A stretch of DNA of 64,000 bases from Pseudomonas sp. W4I3 (GCF_030816195.1 NZ_JAUSXS010000001.1:5603501-5667500), one strand, 5' to 3'; positions 45,949 through 54,788 are shown, counted from the stretch's first letter. A program made the numbers and translations. The notes: generated by a model from the letters alone, not told the origin.

Positions 45949-45963
45949 AAATGAACCTCATTT
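45949..45963. promoter_or_regulatory. Candidate operator, inverted repeat AAATGA-ACC-TCATTT
   Basis: A perfect 6-bp inverted repeat with a 3-bp gap, 23 bp before the MerR start in the divergent gap to the ABM gene. MerR-family factors bind such palindromes near promoters. It is the only clean one seen there. Confidence 0.4.
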
Positions 45964-46136
45964 AACGCATTTCGATTTATCTATTTCAAGACCCGTGCTT
46001 ATCGGACCAATGTCTCTGGCGTATTTCGGCAAAAGAGGAATAATCCTTGCCTGTTTTTCAGAGGGCGGCCTTACCCGGCCCCCTCTTAGTGCGCCACCTA
46101 CCCGGTTCAGCGCACCCGTCTAATTGGAGATACACA

Positions 46137-46694
46137 ATGTCTACCTCACCCGTCACCTTGATGGTCGCGCGCCGCGTGGCCAAGGGTCGCTACGAAGAAC
46201 TGATGGCTTGGCTGCGTGAAGGCGAGCAATTGGCCACCGACTTCCCCGGTTACCTGGGTTCCGGGGTGCTGGCACCACCGCCCCATGATGATGAATTCCA
46301 GATCATCTTCCGCTTCGCCGATGAAAAAACCCTGCATACCTGGGAGTTTTCCGCCTCGCGCAGTGCCTGGCTGAGCCGTGGCAGCGAGCTGTTCGCCGAC
46401 CCGTCCGAACATCGGGTGAGCGGCATCGATGGCTGGTTCGGCGCTGTGGGCGCCCGTCCGCCGCGCTGGAAACAGGCAGTGGCGATCTGGTTGGCGTTTT
46501 TCCCGGTGTCGCTGCTGTTCAACTTCGGCCTGGCACCCTTGCTCGGCGAACTCGACCTGTTCAGCCGGGTACTGGTCAGCACCTTGGCGCTCACACCGCT
46601 GATGGTCTACTTCTTCATTCCGCTGTCGACCCACCTGCTGGCGAACTGGCTGCATCCCACGCCACCGCGCAAGGCCAGCGAAGCGGCTGCTTGA
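46137..46694 (+). CDS. ABM-domain membrane protein
   Basis: A 185-residue protein. Residues 1-105 form an antibiotic biosynthesis monooxygenase (ABM) domain (TLMVARRVAKGRYEELMAWL, FQIIFRFADEKTLHTWEFS). Residues about 113-170 contain two hydrophobic helices, so it is membrane-bound. GGAG precedes the ATG at 46137. It is first of a run of genes leading to folM-folE-folX and is divergent from the LitR-type gene. Its function is not known. Confidence 0.85.
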   Translation: MSTSPVTLMVARRVAKGRYEELMAWLREGEQLATDFPGYLGSGVLAPPPHDDEFQIIFRFADEKTLHTWEFSASRSAWLSRGSELFADPSEHRVSGIDGWFGAVGARPPRWKQAVAIWLAFFPVSLLFNFGLAPLLGELDLFSRVLVSTLALTPLMVYFFIPLSTHLLANWLHPTPPRKASEAAA

Positions 46695-46751
46695 GTACAG
46701 GGCAGACTCGTCGCTGGTATAGTTTGCACCTACCCGCGACGCGAGTTTCCC

Positions 46752-47462
46752 ATGACTGCAACCAACGCCCCGATCCTGATCACCGGAGCCGGCCAGCGTG
46801 TCGGCCTGCATTGCGCCGAACGCCTGTTGGACGACGGGCATTCAGTGATATTCAGCTACCGCAGTGAACGTGCGGGTGTGCAACGGCTGCGCGAGCGCGG
46901 TGCGGTCGGCGTGTTTGCCGACTTCTCCAGCGAAGCAGGAATTTTGGCGTTCATCGATGAGCTCAAGGCACGCACCGACTCGCTGCGCGCTATCATCCAC
47001 AACGCCTCGGCGTGGATCGCAGAAACGCCTGACGACGAAAGCCACGCCTTTACCGACATGTTCAGCGTGCACATGCTTGCGCCGTACCTGATCAACCGGC
47101 ATTGTTCACCCTTGCTGCAACGCTCGACACCAGCCGACATCGTGCACATCAGCGACGACGTGGTGCGCAAGGGCAGCCGTCAGCACATCGCCTATTGCGC
47201 CACCAAGGCCGGGCTCGACAGCCTCACGCTGTCGTTTGCCGCGCAGTTCGCGCCGTTGATCAAGGTCAACGGCATTGCGCCGGCCATGGTGATGTTCAAC
47301 GAGGACGACGACGCGGCTTACCGCGCCAAAGTCCTGGCCAAGTCGGCCCTGGGCATCGAACCCGGGCCGGAGGTGATCTACCAGAGCGTGCGTTACCTGC
47401 TGGACAACCCCTATGTCACCGGGACCACCCTGACCGTCAACGGCGGGCGGCATATCAAATAA
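46752..47462 (+). CDS. folM: Dihydromonapterin reductase FolM
   Basis: A 236-residue SDR enzyme reducing dihydromonapterin to tetrahydromonapterin with NADPH. It has the FolM-type variants: ITGAGQRVG at the cofactor loop, HNAS for NNAG, and YCATKAG at the active site. It is followed closely by folE and folX, the other two enzymes that lead from GTP to tetrahydromonapterin, a cofactor of phenylalanine hydroxylase in Pseudomonas. Confidence 0.93.
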   Translation: MTATNAPILITGAGQRVGLHCAERLLDDGHSVIFSYRSERAGVQRLRERGAVGVFADFSSEAGILAFIDELKARTDSLRAIIHNASAWIAETPDDESHAFTDMFSVHMLAPYLINRHCSPLLQRSTPADIVHISDDVVRKGSRQHIAYCATKAGLDSLTLSFAAQFAPLIKVNGIAPAMVMFNEDDDAAYRAKVLAKSALGIEPGPEVIYQSVRYLLDNPYVTGTTLTVNGGRHIK

Positions 47463-47482
47463 GCCGTTTTTGAGGATGTTGT

Positions 47483-48043
47483 ATGACTTTGTCCCTGCCC
47501 CACCATTACCGCGAAATCCTCAAGGGCCTGGGTGAAGATCCTGAGCGCGAGGGCCTGCTCGACACGCCCAAGCGCGCCGCCAAGGCGATGCAATACCTGT
47601 GTCATGGCTACGAGCAGAACCTGGAAGAAATCGTCAACGGCGCACTGTTCGCCTCCGACAATGACGAGATGGTGATCCTCCAAGACATCGAGCTGTACTC
47701 GCTGTGCGAGCATCACTTGCTGCCCTTTATCGGCAAGGCCCATGTGGCCTATATTCCGACCGGCAAGGTGCTGGGCCTGTCGAAGCTGGCGCGCATCGTC
47801 GACATGTACGCCAGGCGTCTGCAGATCCAGGAAAACCTCACGCGGCAAATCGCTGACGCGATCCAGCAGGTCACCCAGGCCGCCGGCGTGGCGGTGGTGA
47901 TCGAAGCCAGGCACATGTGCATGATGATGCGCGGTGTGGAAAAACAGAACTCAACCATGAACACCTCGGTGATGCTCGGCGCGTTCCGCGAGTCGAACAC
48001 CACGCGCATGGAGTTCCTGCAATTGATTGGACGGAGCAAGTAG
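47483..48043 (+). CDS. folE: GTP cyclohydrolase I
   Basis: A 186-residue enzyme making 7,8-dihydroneopterin triphosphate from GTP, in folate and monapterin synthesis. The zinc ligands are visible in LCEHHLLPF and MCMMMRGV. Length is typical. GAGGA precedes the start, 20 bp after folM, and folX follows within 3 bp, so all three should share an mRNA. Pseudomonas genomes usually contain more than one folE, so this copy may be the regulated one. Confidence 0.95.
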   Translation: MTLSLPHHYREILKGLGEDPEREGLLDTPKRAAKAMQYLCHGYEQNLEEIVNGALFASDNDEMVILQDIELYSLCEHHLLPFIGKAHVAYIPTGKVLGLSKLARIVDMYARRLQIQENLTRQIADAIQQVTQAAGVAVVIEARHMCMMMRGVEKQNSTMNTSVMLGAFRESNTTRMEFLQLIGRSK

Positions 48044-48045
48044 CA

Positions 48046-48435
48046 ATGCCACAACTTCAACCAGGCATGGCGCGCATCCGGGTCAAGGACCTGTGCCTGC
48101 GCACCTTTATCGGCATCAACGAGGACGAAATCCTCAACAAGCAGGATGTGCTGATCAACCTGACCATCCTGTATGCCGCCCAGGAAGCCGTGCGCGATAA
48201 TGACATCGACCATGCCTTGAACTACCGCACCATCACCAAGGCGATCATTGCGCACGTAGAAGGCAATCGATTTGCCTTGCTCGAGCGCCTGACCCAGGAG
48301 CTGCTGGACCTGGTGATGAGCAACGAATCGGTGCTGTACGCCGAAGTCGAAGTGGACAAGCCCCACGCGCTGCGCTTTGCCGAGTCGGTTTCGATTACGT
48401 TAGCTGCAAGCCGTTCGCTGCAAGCTTCAAGCTAA
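48046..48435 (+). CDS. folX: Dihydroneopterin triphosphate 2'-epimerase FolX
   Basis: A 129-residue enzyme that epimerises dihydroneopterin triphosphate to the monapterin form. It has RTFIGINEDEILNKQDVLINL and HALRFAESVSITLA, fitting FolX rather than FolB. The last dozen or so residues (ASRSLQASS) are encoded by a dispersed repeat that runs past the stop, and the family normally ends a little earlier. The start has GGAG and lies just after the folE stop. Confidence 0.93.
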   Translation: MPQLQPGMARIRVKDLCLRTFIGINEDEILNKQDVLINLTILYAAQEAVRDNDIDHALNYRTITKAIIAHVEGNRFALLERLTQELLDLVMSNESVLYAEVEVDKPHALRFAESVSITLAASRSLQASS

Positions 48436-48475
48436 AAGCCACACGCATTCCAACTTGCAGCTTGAAGCTTACCCG
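48401..48475. repeat. Inverted repeat overlapping the folX end
   Basis: AAGCTTCAAGCT at 48422-48433 and AGCTTGAAGCTT at 48459-48470 are a perfect 12-bp inverted pair; GCTGCAAG copies lie outside. The family (alternating CTTGCAGC and GAAGCTT) is one I know from Pseudomonas intergenic regions. Confidence 0.7.
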
Positions 48476-48501
48476 CTTGAAGCTATCTTCGGAGAGATTC
48501 C

Positions 48502-49131
48502 ATGAACGACCAACAACGCCTCGAACTCGAAGCCGCCGCCTTTCGCCGGCTGGTAGCCCACCTGGACAGCCGCAAGGATGTGCAGAACATCGACCTGATG
48601 AATCTGTCCGGCTTCTGCCGCAACTGCCTGTCCAAGTGGTACAAGGCCGAGGCCGATGAGCGCCAGATCGAGCTGAGCCTCGATGACGCCCGTGAAGTGG
48701 TGTACGGCATGCCGTACGCCGAGTGGAAAGCTCAATACCAGAAAGAAGCCAGCGCCGACCAGCAAGCGGCGTTTGCCAAAGGAAAACCCATGACTGACCT
48801 GAACACCCTGCGCGCCAGCCTCACCAGCGGCCAACACGCATTTGCCGATACCTTGGCCTTCGTCGCAGCCGGTTACGACTACCAGCCGCAAGCCTTCACC
48901 AACGGCGACGTCGAAAACGCTGCCGGCCAGAACGAAGGCTCGTGCAAGACCTTGGGGTTGGCGCTGTTGGAAGGCTTGAGCGATCAGGAAGCGTTGCTGG
49001 CGTTCGGTGAGCATTACCGCTCGGTGGTGGCGACGCCTGAAGGCAGCGACCATGGCAATATCCGTGCGCTGATCAAACACGGCCTGGCCGGCGTGACATT
49101 CACCGCCCAACCCCTGACCCGCAAATCCTGA
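48502..49131 (+). CDS. DUF1244 - HopJ in-frame fusion protein
   Basis: A 209-residue protein in two parts. Residues 1-96 are a DUF1244 domain (SGFCRNCLSKWYKAEA). Residues about 97-209 are a HopJ type III effector-like domain starting MTDLNTLRASL. The second part has its own ATG at 48790 with AAGGAAA before it, so a separate HopJ product is possible. No stop codon separates them. HopJ is common in non-pathogenic pseudomonads, so no effector role is implied. It follows folX by 66 bp. Confidence 0.82.
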   Translation: MNDQQRLELEAAAFRRLVAHLDSRKDVQNIDLMNLSGFCRNCLSKWYKAEADERQIELSLDDAREVVYGMPYAEWKAQYQKEASADQQAAFAKGKPMTDLNTLRASLTSGQHAFADTLAFVAAGYDYQPQAFTNGDVENAAGQNEGSCKTLGLALLEGLSDQEALLAFGEHYRSVVATPEGSDHGNIRALIKHGLAGVTFTAQPLTRKS

Positions 49132-49149
49132 GTCAAACACAAATCAAAA

Positions 49150-49237
49150 TGTGGGAGGGGGCTTGCCCCCGATTGCGGTGGTTCAGTACCAATGTACTGA
49201 CTGACACACCGCTATCGGGGGCAAGCCCCCTCCCACA
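49150..49237. repeat. REPIN
   Basis: Inverted TGTGGGAGGGGGCTTGCCCCCGAT-type arms around a centre with GTTCAGTACC/ GTACTGACTGAC, between convergent HopJ-fusion and trxB genes. Confidence 0.88.
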
Positions 49238-49255
49238 TTTGTTTTGCAGCGTTGC

Positions 49256-50218
49256 TTAGAATGTAGCGTTCTGCAGACCATCGAGGTAACGCTCGGCGTC
49301 CAGGGCCGCCATGCAACCGGCGCCGGCCGAGGTGATGGCCTGGCGGTAGACGTGGTCAGCCACGTCACCGGCAGCGAAGATGCCTTCGATGTTGGTAGCG
49401 GTGGCATTGCCTTCACGGCCGCCCTGCACCACCAGGTAACCATCTTTGGCTTCCAGCACACCCTCGAACAGCGAAGTGTTCGGCGTGTGGCCGATGGCGA
49501 TGAATACGCCGTCGACTTTCAGCTCGTCGAAGCTGCCGTCGTTGTTCTTCAGGCGGGCACCGGTTACGCCCATGTTGTCACCCAGTACTTCGTCCAGCGT
49601 GGCGTTGAGCTTGAGGATGATCTTGCCTTCAGCGACACGGGCGTGCAGCTTGTCGATCAGGATCTTCTCGGCACGGAAGGTTTCGCGGCGGTGCACCAGG
49701 GTCACGGTGCTGGCGATGTTGGCCAGGTACAGCGCTTCTTCCACAGCGGTGTTGCCGCCACCGACCACAGCCACTGGCTTGTTGCGATAGAAGAAACCGT
49801 CGCAGGTCGCGCAGGCGGAAACACCCTTGCCCATGAACGCCTCTTCCGATGGCAGGCCCAGGTAACGGGCGCTGGCGCCGGTGGCGATGATCAGCGCGTC
49901 ACAGGTGTACACACCGCTGTCGCCGGTCAGGCTGTAAGGCTTCTTGGAGAAATCGACCTTGTTGATGTGGTCGAACACAATCTCGGTTTCAAAGCGTTCG
50001 GCGTGTTCTTTCATACGCTCCATGAGCACCGGGCCGGTCAGGCCGTGGACATCGCCCGGCCAGTTGTCGACTTCAGTGGTGGTGGTCAACTGACCGCCCG
50101 CCTGCATGCCGGTGATCAGCAGCGGCTTGAGGTTGGCCCGGGCAGCGTAGACGGCAGCGCTGTAACCGGCAGGGCCGGAACCGAGAATAATCACTCGCGA
50201 ATGACGGGTATCAGACAT
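49256..50218 (-). CDS. trxB: Thioredoxin reductase
   Basis: A 320-residue FAD/NADPH flavoprotein reducing thioredoxin. FAD motif GSGPAGYSAA is at the N-terminus, the redox pair is C136/C139 in ACATCDG, NADPH motif GGGNTAVEE follows, and the C-terminal FAD motif is IFAAGDVADH. AGGAG precedes the start. It is divergent from cysZ. Confidence 0.96.
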   Translation of the reverse strand: MSDTRHSRVIILGSGPAGYSAAVYAARANLKPLLITGMQAGGQLTTTTEVDNWPGDVHGLTGPVLMERMKEHAERFETEIVFDHINKVDFSKKPYSLTGDSGVYTCDALIIATGASARYLGLPSEEAFMGKGVSACATCDGFFYRNKPVAVVGGGNTAVEEALYLANIASTVTLVHRRETFRAEKILIDKLHARVAEGKIILKLNATLDEVLGDNMGVTGARLKNNDGSFDELKVDGVFIAIGHTPNTSLFEGVLEAKDGYLVVQGGREGNATATNIEGIFAAGDVADHVYRQAITSAGAGCMAALDAERYLDGLQNATF

Positions 50219-50511
50219 GACTCACTCCTATCGACCGCCCGCACAACAGGACGGCTGGAATAAAAAAGGACCGCGAAGCACTTGGGGAAGGCTTGAACTC
50301 GCGGATCCTGAAAATGATGGGTGCAGCGTATAGAGGGGGGCAAGATTAAGGAAATACGCAATAACAATCCAGCTCATAGGTGGTCTCTATGCAGTCGACC
50401 GGTTTGATCGACCTTCTCGCTCACTTAGGTGTTACTGCTGATGTCGCCACTTTCACCGTCACGGCAAAGCCGGTAAGGTCGGCGCGTTCGCCCTTCTGCT
50501 CGGAGTCTTCC

Positions 50512-51276
50512 ATGCCTGCCCCCGTTCTTTCCGGCCCGCAATACCTGCGCGAAGGCCTCAAACTGGTGTTGAGCCCCGGCCTGCGCCTGTTCGTGCTGCT
50601 GCCACTGGCGATCAACCTGGTGCTGTTTTTCGGTTTGATCTACTTTGCCGGCCATCAATTCAGCCTGTGGGTCGACCACCTGATGCCCACGCTGCCCAGT
50701 TGGCTGAGCTTCTTGAATTACCTGCTGTGGCCGTTATTCGTGGTGCTGGTGGTGCTGATGGTGTTTTTCACCTTTACGATGCTCGCCAATATCATCGCGG
50801 CGCCGTTCAACGGTTTTCTCGCGGAGAAAGTCGAGGTCGTGGTGCGCGGCACCGACGACTTCCCACCGTTCAGTTGGGGCGAACTGATAGCGATGGTCCC
50901 GCGCACGCTGGCCCGGGAAATGCGCAAGCTGGGTTATTTCCTGCCACGGGCCATCGGCCTGTTCATCCTGTCGTTCATTCCAGTGGTCAACCTGATCGCC
51001 GCGCCATTGTGGTTGTTGTTCGGCGTGTGGATGATGGCAATCCAGTACATCGACTACCCGGCCGACAACCACAAGCTGGGCTGGAACGAAATGCTCGCCT
51101 GGCTGCGCCAGAAGCGCTGGCAGAGCATGAGCTTTGGCGGGATCGTCTACCTGGTGCTGCTGGTGCCGGTGGTCAATTTGCTGATGATGCCGGCGGCGGT
51201 CGCCGGGGCCACGCTGTTCTGGGTGCGCGAGCAAGGGGCGGAGGCGATGGCGGGGCAACAGGTGGCCCGGTCATAA
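50512..51276 (+). CDS. cysZ: Sulfate transporter CysZ
   Basis: A 254-residue inner-membrane protein (EI24/CysZ family) for sulfate entry in cysteine synthesis. Hydrophobic helices are at about 25-50, 70-95, 145-190 and 215-235, with the family pattern FNGFLAEKVE and GYFLPRAIGLF. CGGAG precedes the ATG at 50512; the frame is open about 130 bp upstream, but that part has no coding look. It is divergent from trxB, another sulfur-metabolism gene. Confidence 0.93.
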   Translation: MPAPVLSGPQYLREGLKLVLSPGLRLFVLLPLAINLVLFFGLIYFAGHQFSLWVDHLMPTLPSWLSFLNYLLWPLFVVLVVLMVFFTFTMLANIIAAPFNGFLAEKVEVVVRGTDDFPPFSWGELIAMVPRTLAREMRKLGYFLPRAIGLFILSFIPVVNLIAAPLWLLFGVWMMAIQYIDYPADNHKLGWNEMLAWLRQKRWQSMSFGGIVYLVLLVPVVNLLMMPAAVAGATLFWVREQGAEAMAGQQVARS

Positions 51277-51330
51277 ATCCATCATCCCAGTGACACAATG
51301 AAGACATGGCCCGCAGCGACACTGTGGGTC

Positions 51331-52509
51331 ATGACGACAGCTTCGCTCCACATCACCCTGATCACCGAAACCTTCCCGCCGGAAATCAACGGGGTGGCCA
51401 ATACCCTTGGCCGCCTGTGCGACGGTCTGCGCGCACGCGGCCACCAGATCGAACTGGTGCGCCCACGCCAAGGTGTCGACCAGAGCCGACCGAGTGACGA
51501 TGAGTTGCTGCTGTGCCGGGGCTGGCCGTTGCCGGGGTATCCGGGGCTGCAATGGGGTCAGTCGTCGATGCAAAAACTGCTGCGGCGCTGGACCCGTTCG
51601 CGTCCGGATGTCTTGTATATCGCCACCGAAGGGCCATTGGGTCTGTCGGCGTTACGCGCGGCGCGGCGCTTGGGAATCAGCGTGGTCAGCGGCTTTCACA
51701 CCAACTTTCAACAGTATTCGAACCAGTACGGCTTGAGTCTGTTAAGTCGCCTGGTCACCCATTACCTGCGCTGGTTTCATAACCGGTCGACGTTGACGCT
51801 GGTGCCCAGCGCGAGCCAACGCCTGGAGCTGGAGCGCCGGCACTTCGAGCGTCTCGGGATGCTGTCGCGGGGCGTCGATAGCCAACTGTTCCACCCGGCG
51901 AAACGCGACGACGCCCTGCGCGAAAGCTGGGGCTTGGAGAGCGACGATCTTGTGGTGCTGCACGTTGGACGCCTCGCCCAAGAGAAAAACCTCGGGCTGC
52001 TCAAACGCTGTTTCGATACGTTGCAGAGCACCTACCCATCGCGACGGCTCAAGCTGGTCATTGTCGGCGATGGCCCGCAGCGCAGCCTGTTGCAGCGCGA
52101 TTTGCCCGACGCGATATTCTGCGGCGCCCAGCGCGGTGAAGCGCTGGCGCGGCATTACGCTTGCGGCGATCTGTTCTTGTTTCCCAGCCTGACCGAGACG
52201 TTTGGCAATGTGGTGCTGGAAGCCATGGCTTCCGGGCTGGGTGTGGTGGCCTACGACCAGGCGGCCGCCACCCAGCATATTCGCCACGGCTACAACGGTG
52301 TGCTGGCGATGCCAGGGGATGAGAATGCATTTTGCGATGCGGCCGTGTGGCTGCTGGAAGAGCGCGAGACGCTGCGCCGAGCGCGCTTGAATGCCCGGCA
52401 ACACGCCAGTCGTCAAGGGTGGCCGGCGATTATCGAGCAATTCGAGCGCCAGCTACGAGGAGCCTGCGGGGAACCGCTAGTGAGCCCTTCACGGACTTGT
52501 GTGCGTTGA
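51331..52509 (+). CDS. GT4-family glycosyltransferase
   Basis: A 392-residue glycosyltransferase of the GT-B fold: ETFPPEINGVANTLGRL near the start, HVGRLAQEKNLGLL for the nucleotide-sugar site, and FPSLTETFGNVVLEAMASG for the GT4 C-terminal motif. Such enzymes add mannose or glucose to lipids or polysaccharides. The acceptor is unknown. The ATG at 51331 gives the family N-terminus; 51298 is an alternative start. Confidence 0.88.
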   Translation: MTTASLHITLITETFPPEINGVANTLGRLCDGLRARGHQIELVRPRQGVDQSRPSDDELLLCRGWPLPGYPGLQWGQSSMQKLLRRWTRSRPDVLYIATEGPLGLSALRAARRLGISVVSGFHTNFQQYSNQYGLSLLSRLVTHYLRWFHNRSTLTLVPSASQRLELERRHFERLGMLSRGVDSQLFHPAKRDDALRESWGLESDDLVVLHVGRLAQEKNLGLLKRCFDTLQSTYPSRRLKLVIVGDGPQRSLLQRDLPDAIFCGAQRGEALARHYACGDLFLFPSLTETFGNVVLEAMASGLGVVAYDQAAATQHIRHGYNGVLAMPGDENAFCDAAVWLLEERETLRRARLNARQHASRQGWPAIIEQFERQLRGACGEPLVSPSRTCVR

Positions 52510-52655
52510 AGGCCCCTCGTAAATAGGTTTAGAGGGCATGACAGGTTGGGTAAGGATTACCTGATATTTAAAAGGGGAACGCCCCTGCGGCGAATTGCCA
52601 ATCATTGATACCTGCCACTTTGGGCAGGCCCTTCACTCAATGGAGATACTGAAAC

Positions 52656-52835
52656 ATGTCAACTTATGGAATGGGCGTGCGCCACGGCGTCAACCTGTCT
52701 ACGGCAGAGTGGACACGCCAGCAACAGATACTGGATAAGTCCAGGGCCGAGCCCCCCACCTACGACCAGTCTGCACGTAAGGACGGACACAAGACCGATC
52801 ACAGCCGAGAGCTGAGGAAGGGATTGGAGTACTGA
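52656..52835 (+). CDS. Small hypothetical protein (59 aa)
   Basis: A 59-residue hydrophilic protein, MSTYGMGVRHGVNLSTAEWT at the start and ELRKGLEY at the end. GGAG lies at the right distance. There is no membrane segment or Cys motif, and no family is recognised. It stands alone between the glycosyltransferase gene and the convergent ene-reductase. Being short, it may be missed by gene finders. Confidence 0.55.
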   Translation: MSTYGMGVRHGVNLSTAEWTRQQQILDKSRAEPPTYDQSARKDGHKTDHSRELRKGLEY

Positions 52836-52880
52836 CGTTACAGACCGGCTCCCCGCGACGTTCACGGGGAGCACCGCCCT

Positions 52881-53984
52881 TTACACCAGGCTCGTCAACG
52901 CCTCGCGACTGAACGGCAGGATGTCGGACTCACGCCCTTCACGCACCTTCACCGCCCAATCCGGATCCACCAGCAACGCACGGCCCACGGCCACCAGATC
53001 GAACTCGTCGTTATTCAAGCGCTCCAGCAGCTTTTCCAGGCTCGCCGGCTGCGCGACTTTGTCGGTGTTGACCATGAACTGCAAGAATTCGCCATCCAGG
53101 CCGACGCTGCCCACCGTGATCGTCGGCTTACCGGTAAGCTGGCGAGTCCAGCCGGCCAGGTTGAGGTCGGAACCTTCGAATTCCGGCTCCCAGAACCGGC
53201 GCGTGGAGCAGTGGAAAATATCCACACCGGCGTCGGACAGCGGCTTGAGGAATTCGCCCAACGCCTCGGGGGTTTGCACCAGGCGCGCGGTGTAGTCCTG
53301 CTGCTTCCACTGGGAAAAACGCAGGATGATCGGAAAGTCCGGGCCGACTGCAGCGCGAGTGGCCTGGATCAGTTCGATGGCGAAACGTGAGCGGTTGGCC
53401 AGGCTGCCGCCGTACTCGTCGGTGCGCTGGTTGCTGCCCTCCCAGAAGAACTGATCCACCAGGTAGCCGTGGGCGCCGTGGATCTCCACACCGTCCATGC
53501 CGATGCTTTGAGCATCTTTGGCCGCTTGGGCGAACGCGTTGATCACGTCCTTGATGTCCTGGGTGGTCATGCCGTGGACGACCACATGGCCATCTTTGAG
53601 CTTTTCTATCGGGCCATAGGCCGGCACGCTGGCGTCCGGTTCGGTACCGAGACGGCGCACACTGCCCACATGCCACAGCTGCGGAACAATCTTGCCGCCT
53701 TCGGCGTGGACCGCGTCGACCACTTTCTTCCAGCCGGCCAATGCCGCTTCGCCATAAAAATGCGGAACGTTGGGGTAGCCGTTGGAAGCTTGATGGCCAA
53801 CCACAGTGCCCTCGGTGATGATCAGCCCGACGCCGGCGGCGGCGCGACGGCGGTAGTACTCAATCACTTTGGAGTTGGGTACGCCACCCGGTGAGAACGA
53901 GCGCGTCATGGGCGCCATGACCACGCGGGTCGACAGCTGCAGTGCACCGAGCTGGAATGGTTTGAATAACGCTTGAACAGGCAT
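52881..53984 (-). CDS. Old yellow enzyme-family ene-reductase
   Basis: A 367-residue FMN enzyme that reduces activated C=C bonds with NAD(P)H. Features are MAPMTRSFSPGG, the catalytic/FMN segment EIHGAHGYLVDQFFWEGSNQR, and VGRALLVDPDW at the C-terminus. GGAG precedes the ATG at 53984. The His-Gly-Ala-His motif fits alkene reductases of the NemA/xenobiotic reductase group. The physiological substrate is not evident, and it is not in an operon. Confidence 0.9.
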   Translation of the reverse strand: MPVQALFKPFQLGALQLSTRVVMAPMTRSFSPGGVPNSKVIEYYRRRAAAGVGLIITEGTVVGHQASNGYPNVPHFYGEAALAGWKKVVDAVHAEGGKIVPQLWHVGSVRRLGTEPDASVPAYGPIEKLKDGHVVVHGMTTQDIKDVINAFAQAAKDAQSIGMDGVEIHGAHGYLVDQFFWEGSNQRTDEYGGSLANRSRFAIELIQATRAAVGPDFPIILRFSQWKQQDYTARLVQTPEALGEFLKPLSDAGVDIFHCSTRRFWEPEFEGSDLNLAGWTRQLTGKPTITVGSVGLDGEFLQFMVNTDKVAQPASLEKLLERLNNDEFDLVAVGRALLVDPDWAVKVREGRESDILPFSREALTSLV

Positions 53985-54094
53985 GGGAGCACTCCACATC
54001 AGACGGATTTATGACGTGGATAATATGGGCGCCCCGGCTTGCTGGATAGCACTATTGATCTGGGTGATTAAGGCGATAAAAGCCACCGAATACC

Positions 54095-54194
54095 TGTAGG
54101 AACAAGCTTGCTCGCGAAGAGCCTGGGGACGCCGCGTATATCCAGAGTACACGCGTTATCGTTGGCGATTTTCGCGAGCAAGCTCGCTCCTACA
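54095..54194. repeat. REPIN, TGTAGGA class
   Basis: TGTAGGAACAAGCTTGCTCGCGA and TCGCGAGCAAGCTCGCTCCTACA arms flank about 55 bp, between the ene-reductase and glutathione peroxidase genes. Confidence 0.82.
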
Positions 54195-54204
54195 GGGCAC
54201 AGGA

Positions 54205-54687
54205 TTAGCTCAGGGCTTTTTCGATGGCCTGGATGATCAAAGGATCGTCCGGCGGGGTACGTGGCGAAAAGCGCGCCAACACGCGACCGTCCTTGCCGAG
54301 CAGGAATTTTTCGAAGTTCCAGGTGATATCCCCGGGAAATTCGGCGCCCTCGCCCGCCAGCAGGCGGTATAGCTGGTGACGGTCCGGCCCGTTCACCTCA
54401 AGCTTGCTGCCCAGCGGAAAGGTCACGCCGTAGTTCAGGCTGCAGAACTCGCTGATCTCCTGCTCGGTGCCCGGCTCCTGGCCCGCAAACTGGTTGCATG
54501 GCAGGCCCAGCACGGTAAAACCCTGGCCTTTATATTGCTGATAGAGGTTTTCCAGCGCCGCGTATTGCGGGGTCAGGCCGCATTTGGAGGCCACGTTGAC
54601 CACCAGCACCACTTGCCCCTTGTAAGGGGCCAGCGGCAGCTCTTGCCCGTCCAGCGCTTTGAGTTTCAGGTCGTGGAAAGCACTCAT
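54205..54687 (-). CDS. Glutathione peroxidase
   Basis: A 160-residue thiol peroxidase of the glutathione peroxidase family, with C36 in VASKCGLTPQY (Cys, not Sec), the Gln of GLPCNQFAGQEPG and the Trp of TWNFEKFL. It reduces peroxides, in bacteria often with thioredoxin. GGAG precedes the ATG at 54687. Its neighbours give no specific link. Confidence 0.93.
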   Translation of the reverse strand: MSAFHDLKLKALDGQELPLAPYKGQVVLVVNVASKCGLTPQYAALENLYQQYKGQGFTVLGLPCNQFAGQEPGTEQEISEFCSLNYGVTFPLGSKLEVNGPDRHQLYRLLAGEGAEFPGDITWNFEKFLLGKDGRVLARFSPRTPPDDPLIIQAIEKALS

Positions 54688-54788
54688 GACAAACTCCAGA
54701 TATCCCATGTTCTTCGCATTGCAGCGGTTCGAGATTACAGACCACAAGCTTTCAATCATAGATGCCGATTGAAAAACTCGCCCGCCGG

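Noticed and set aside
48502..49131. HopJ as a sign of type III secretion or virulence
   Set aside because: No secretion genes or hrp box nearby; HopJ domains are widespread in non-pathogens.
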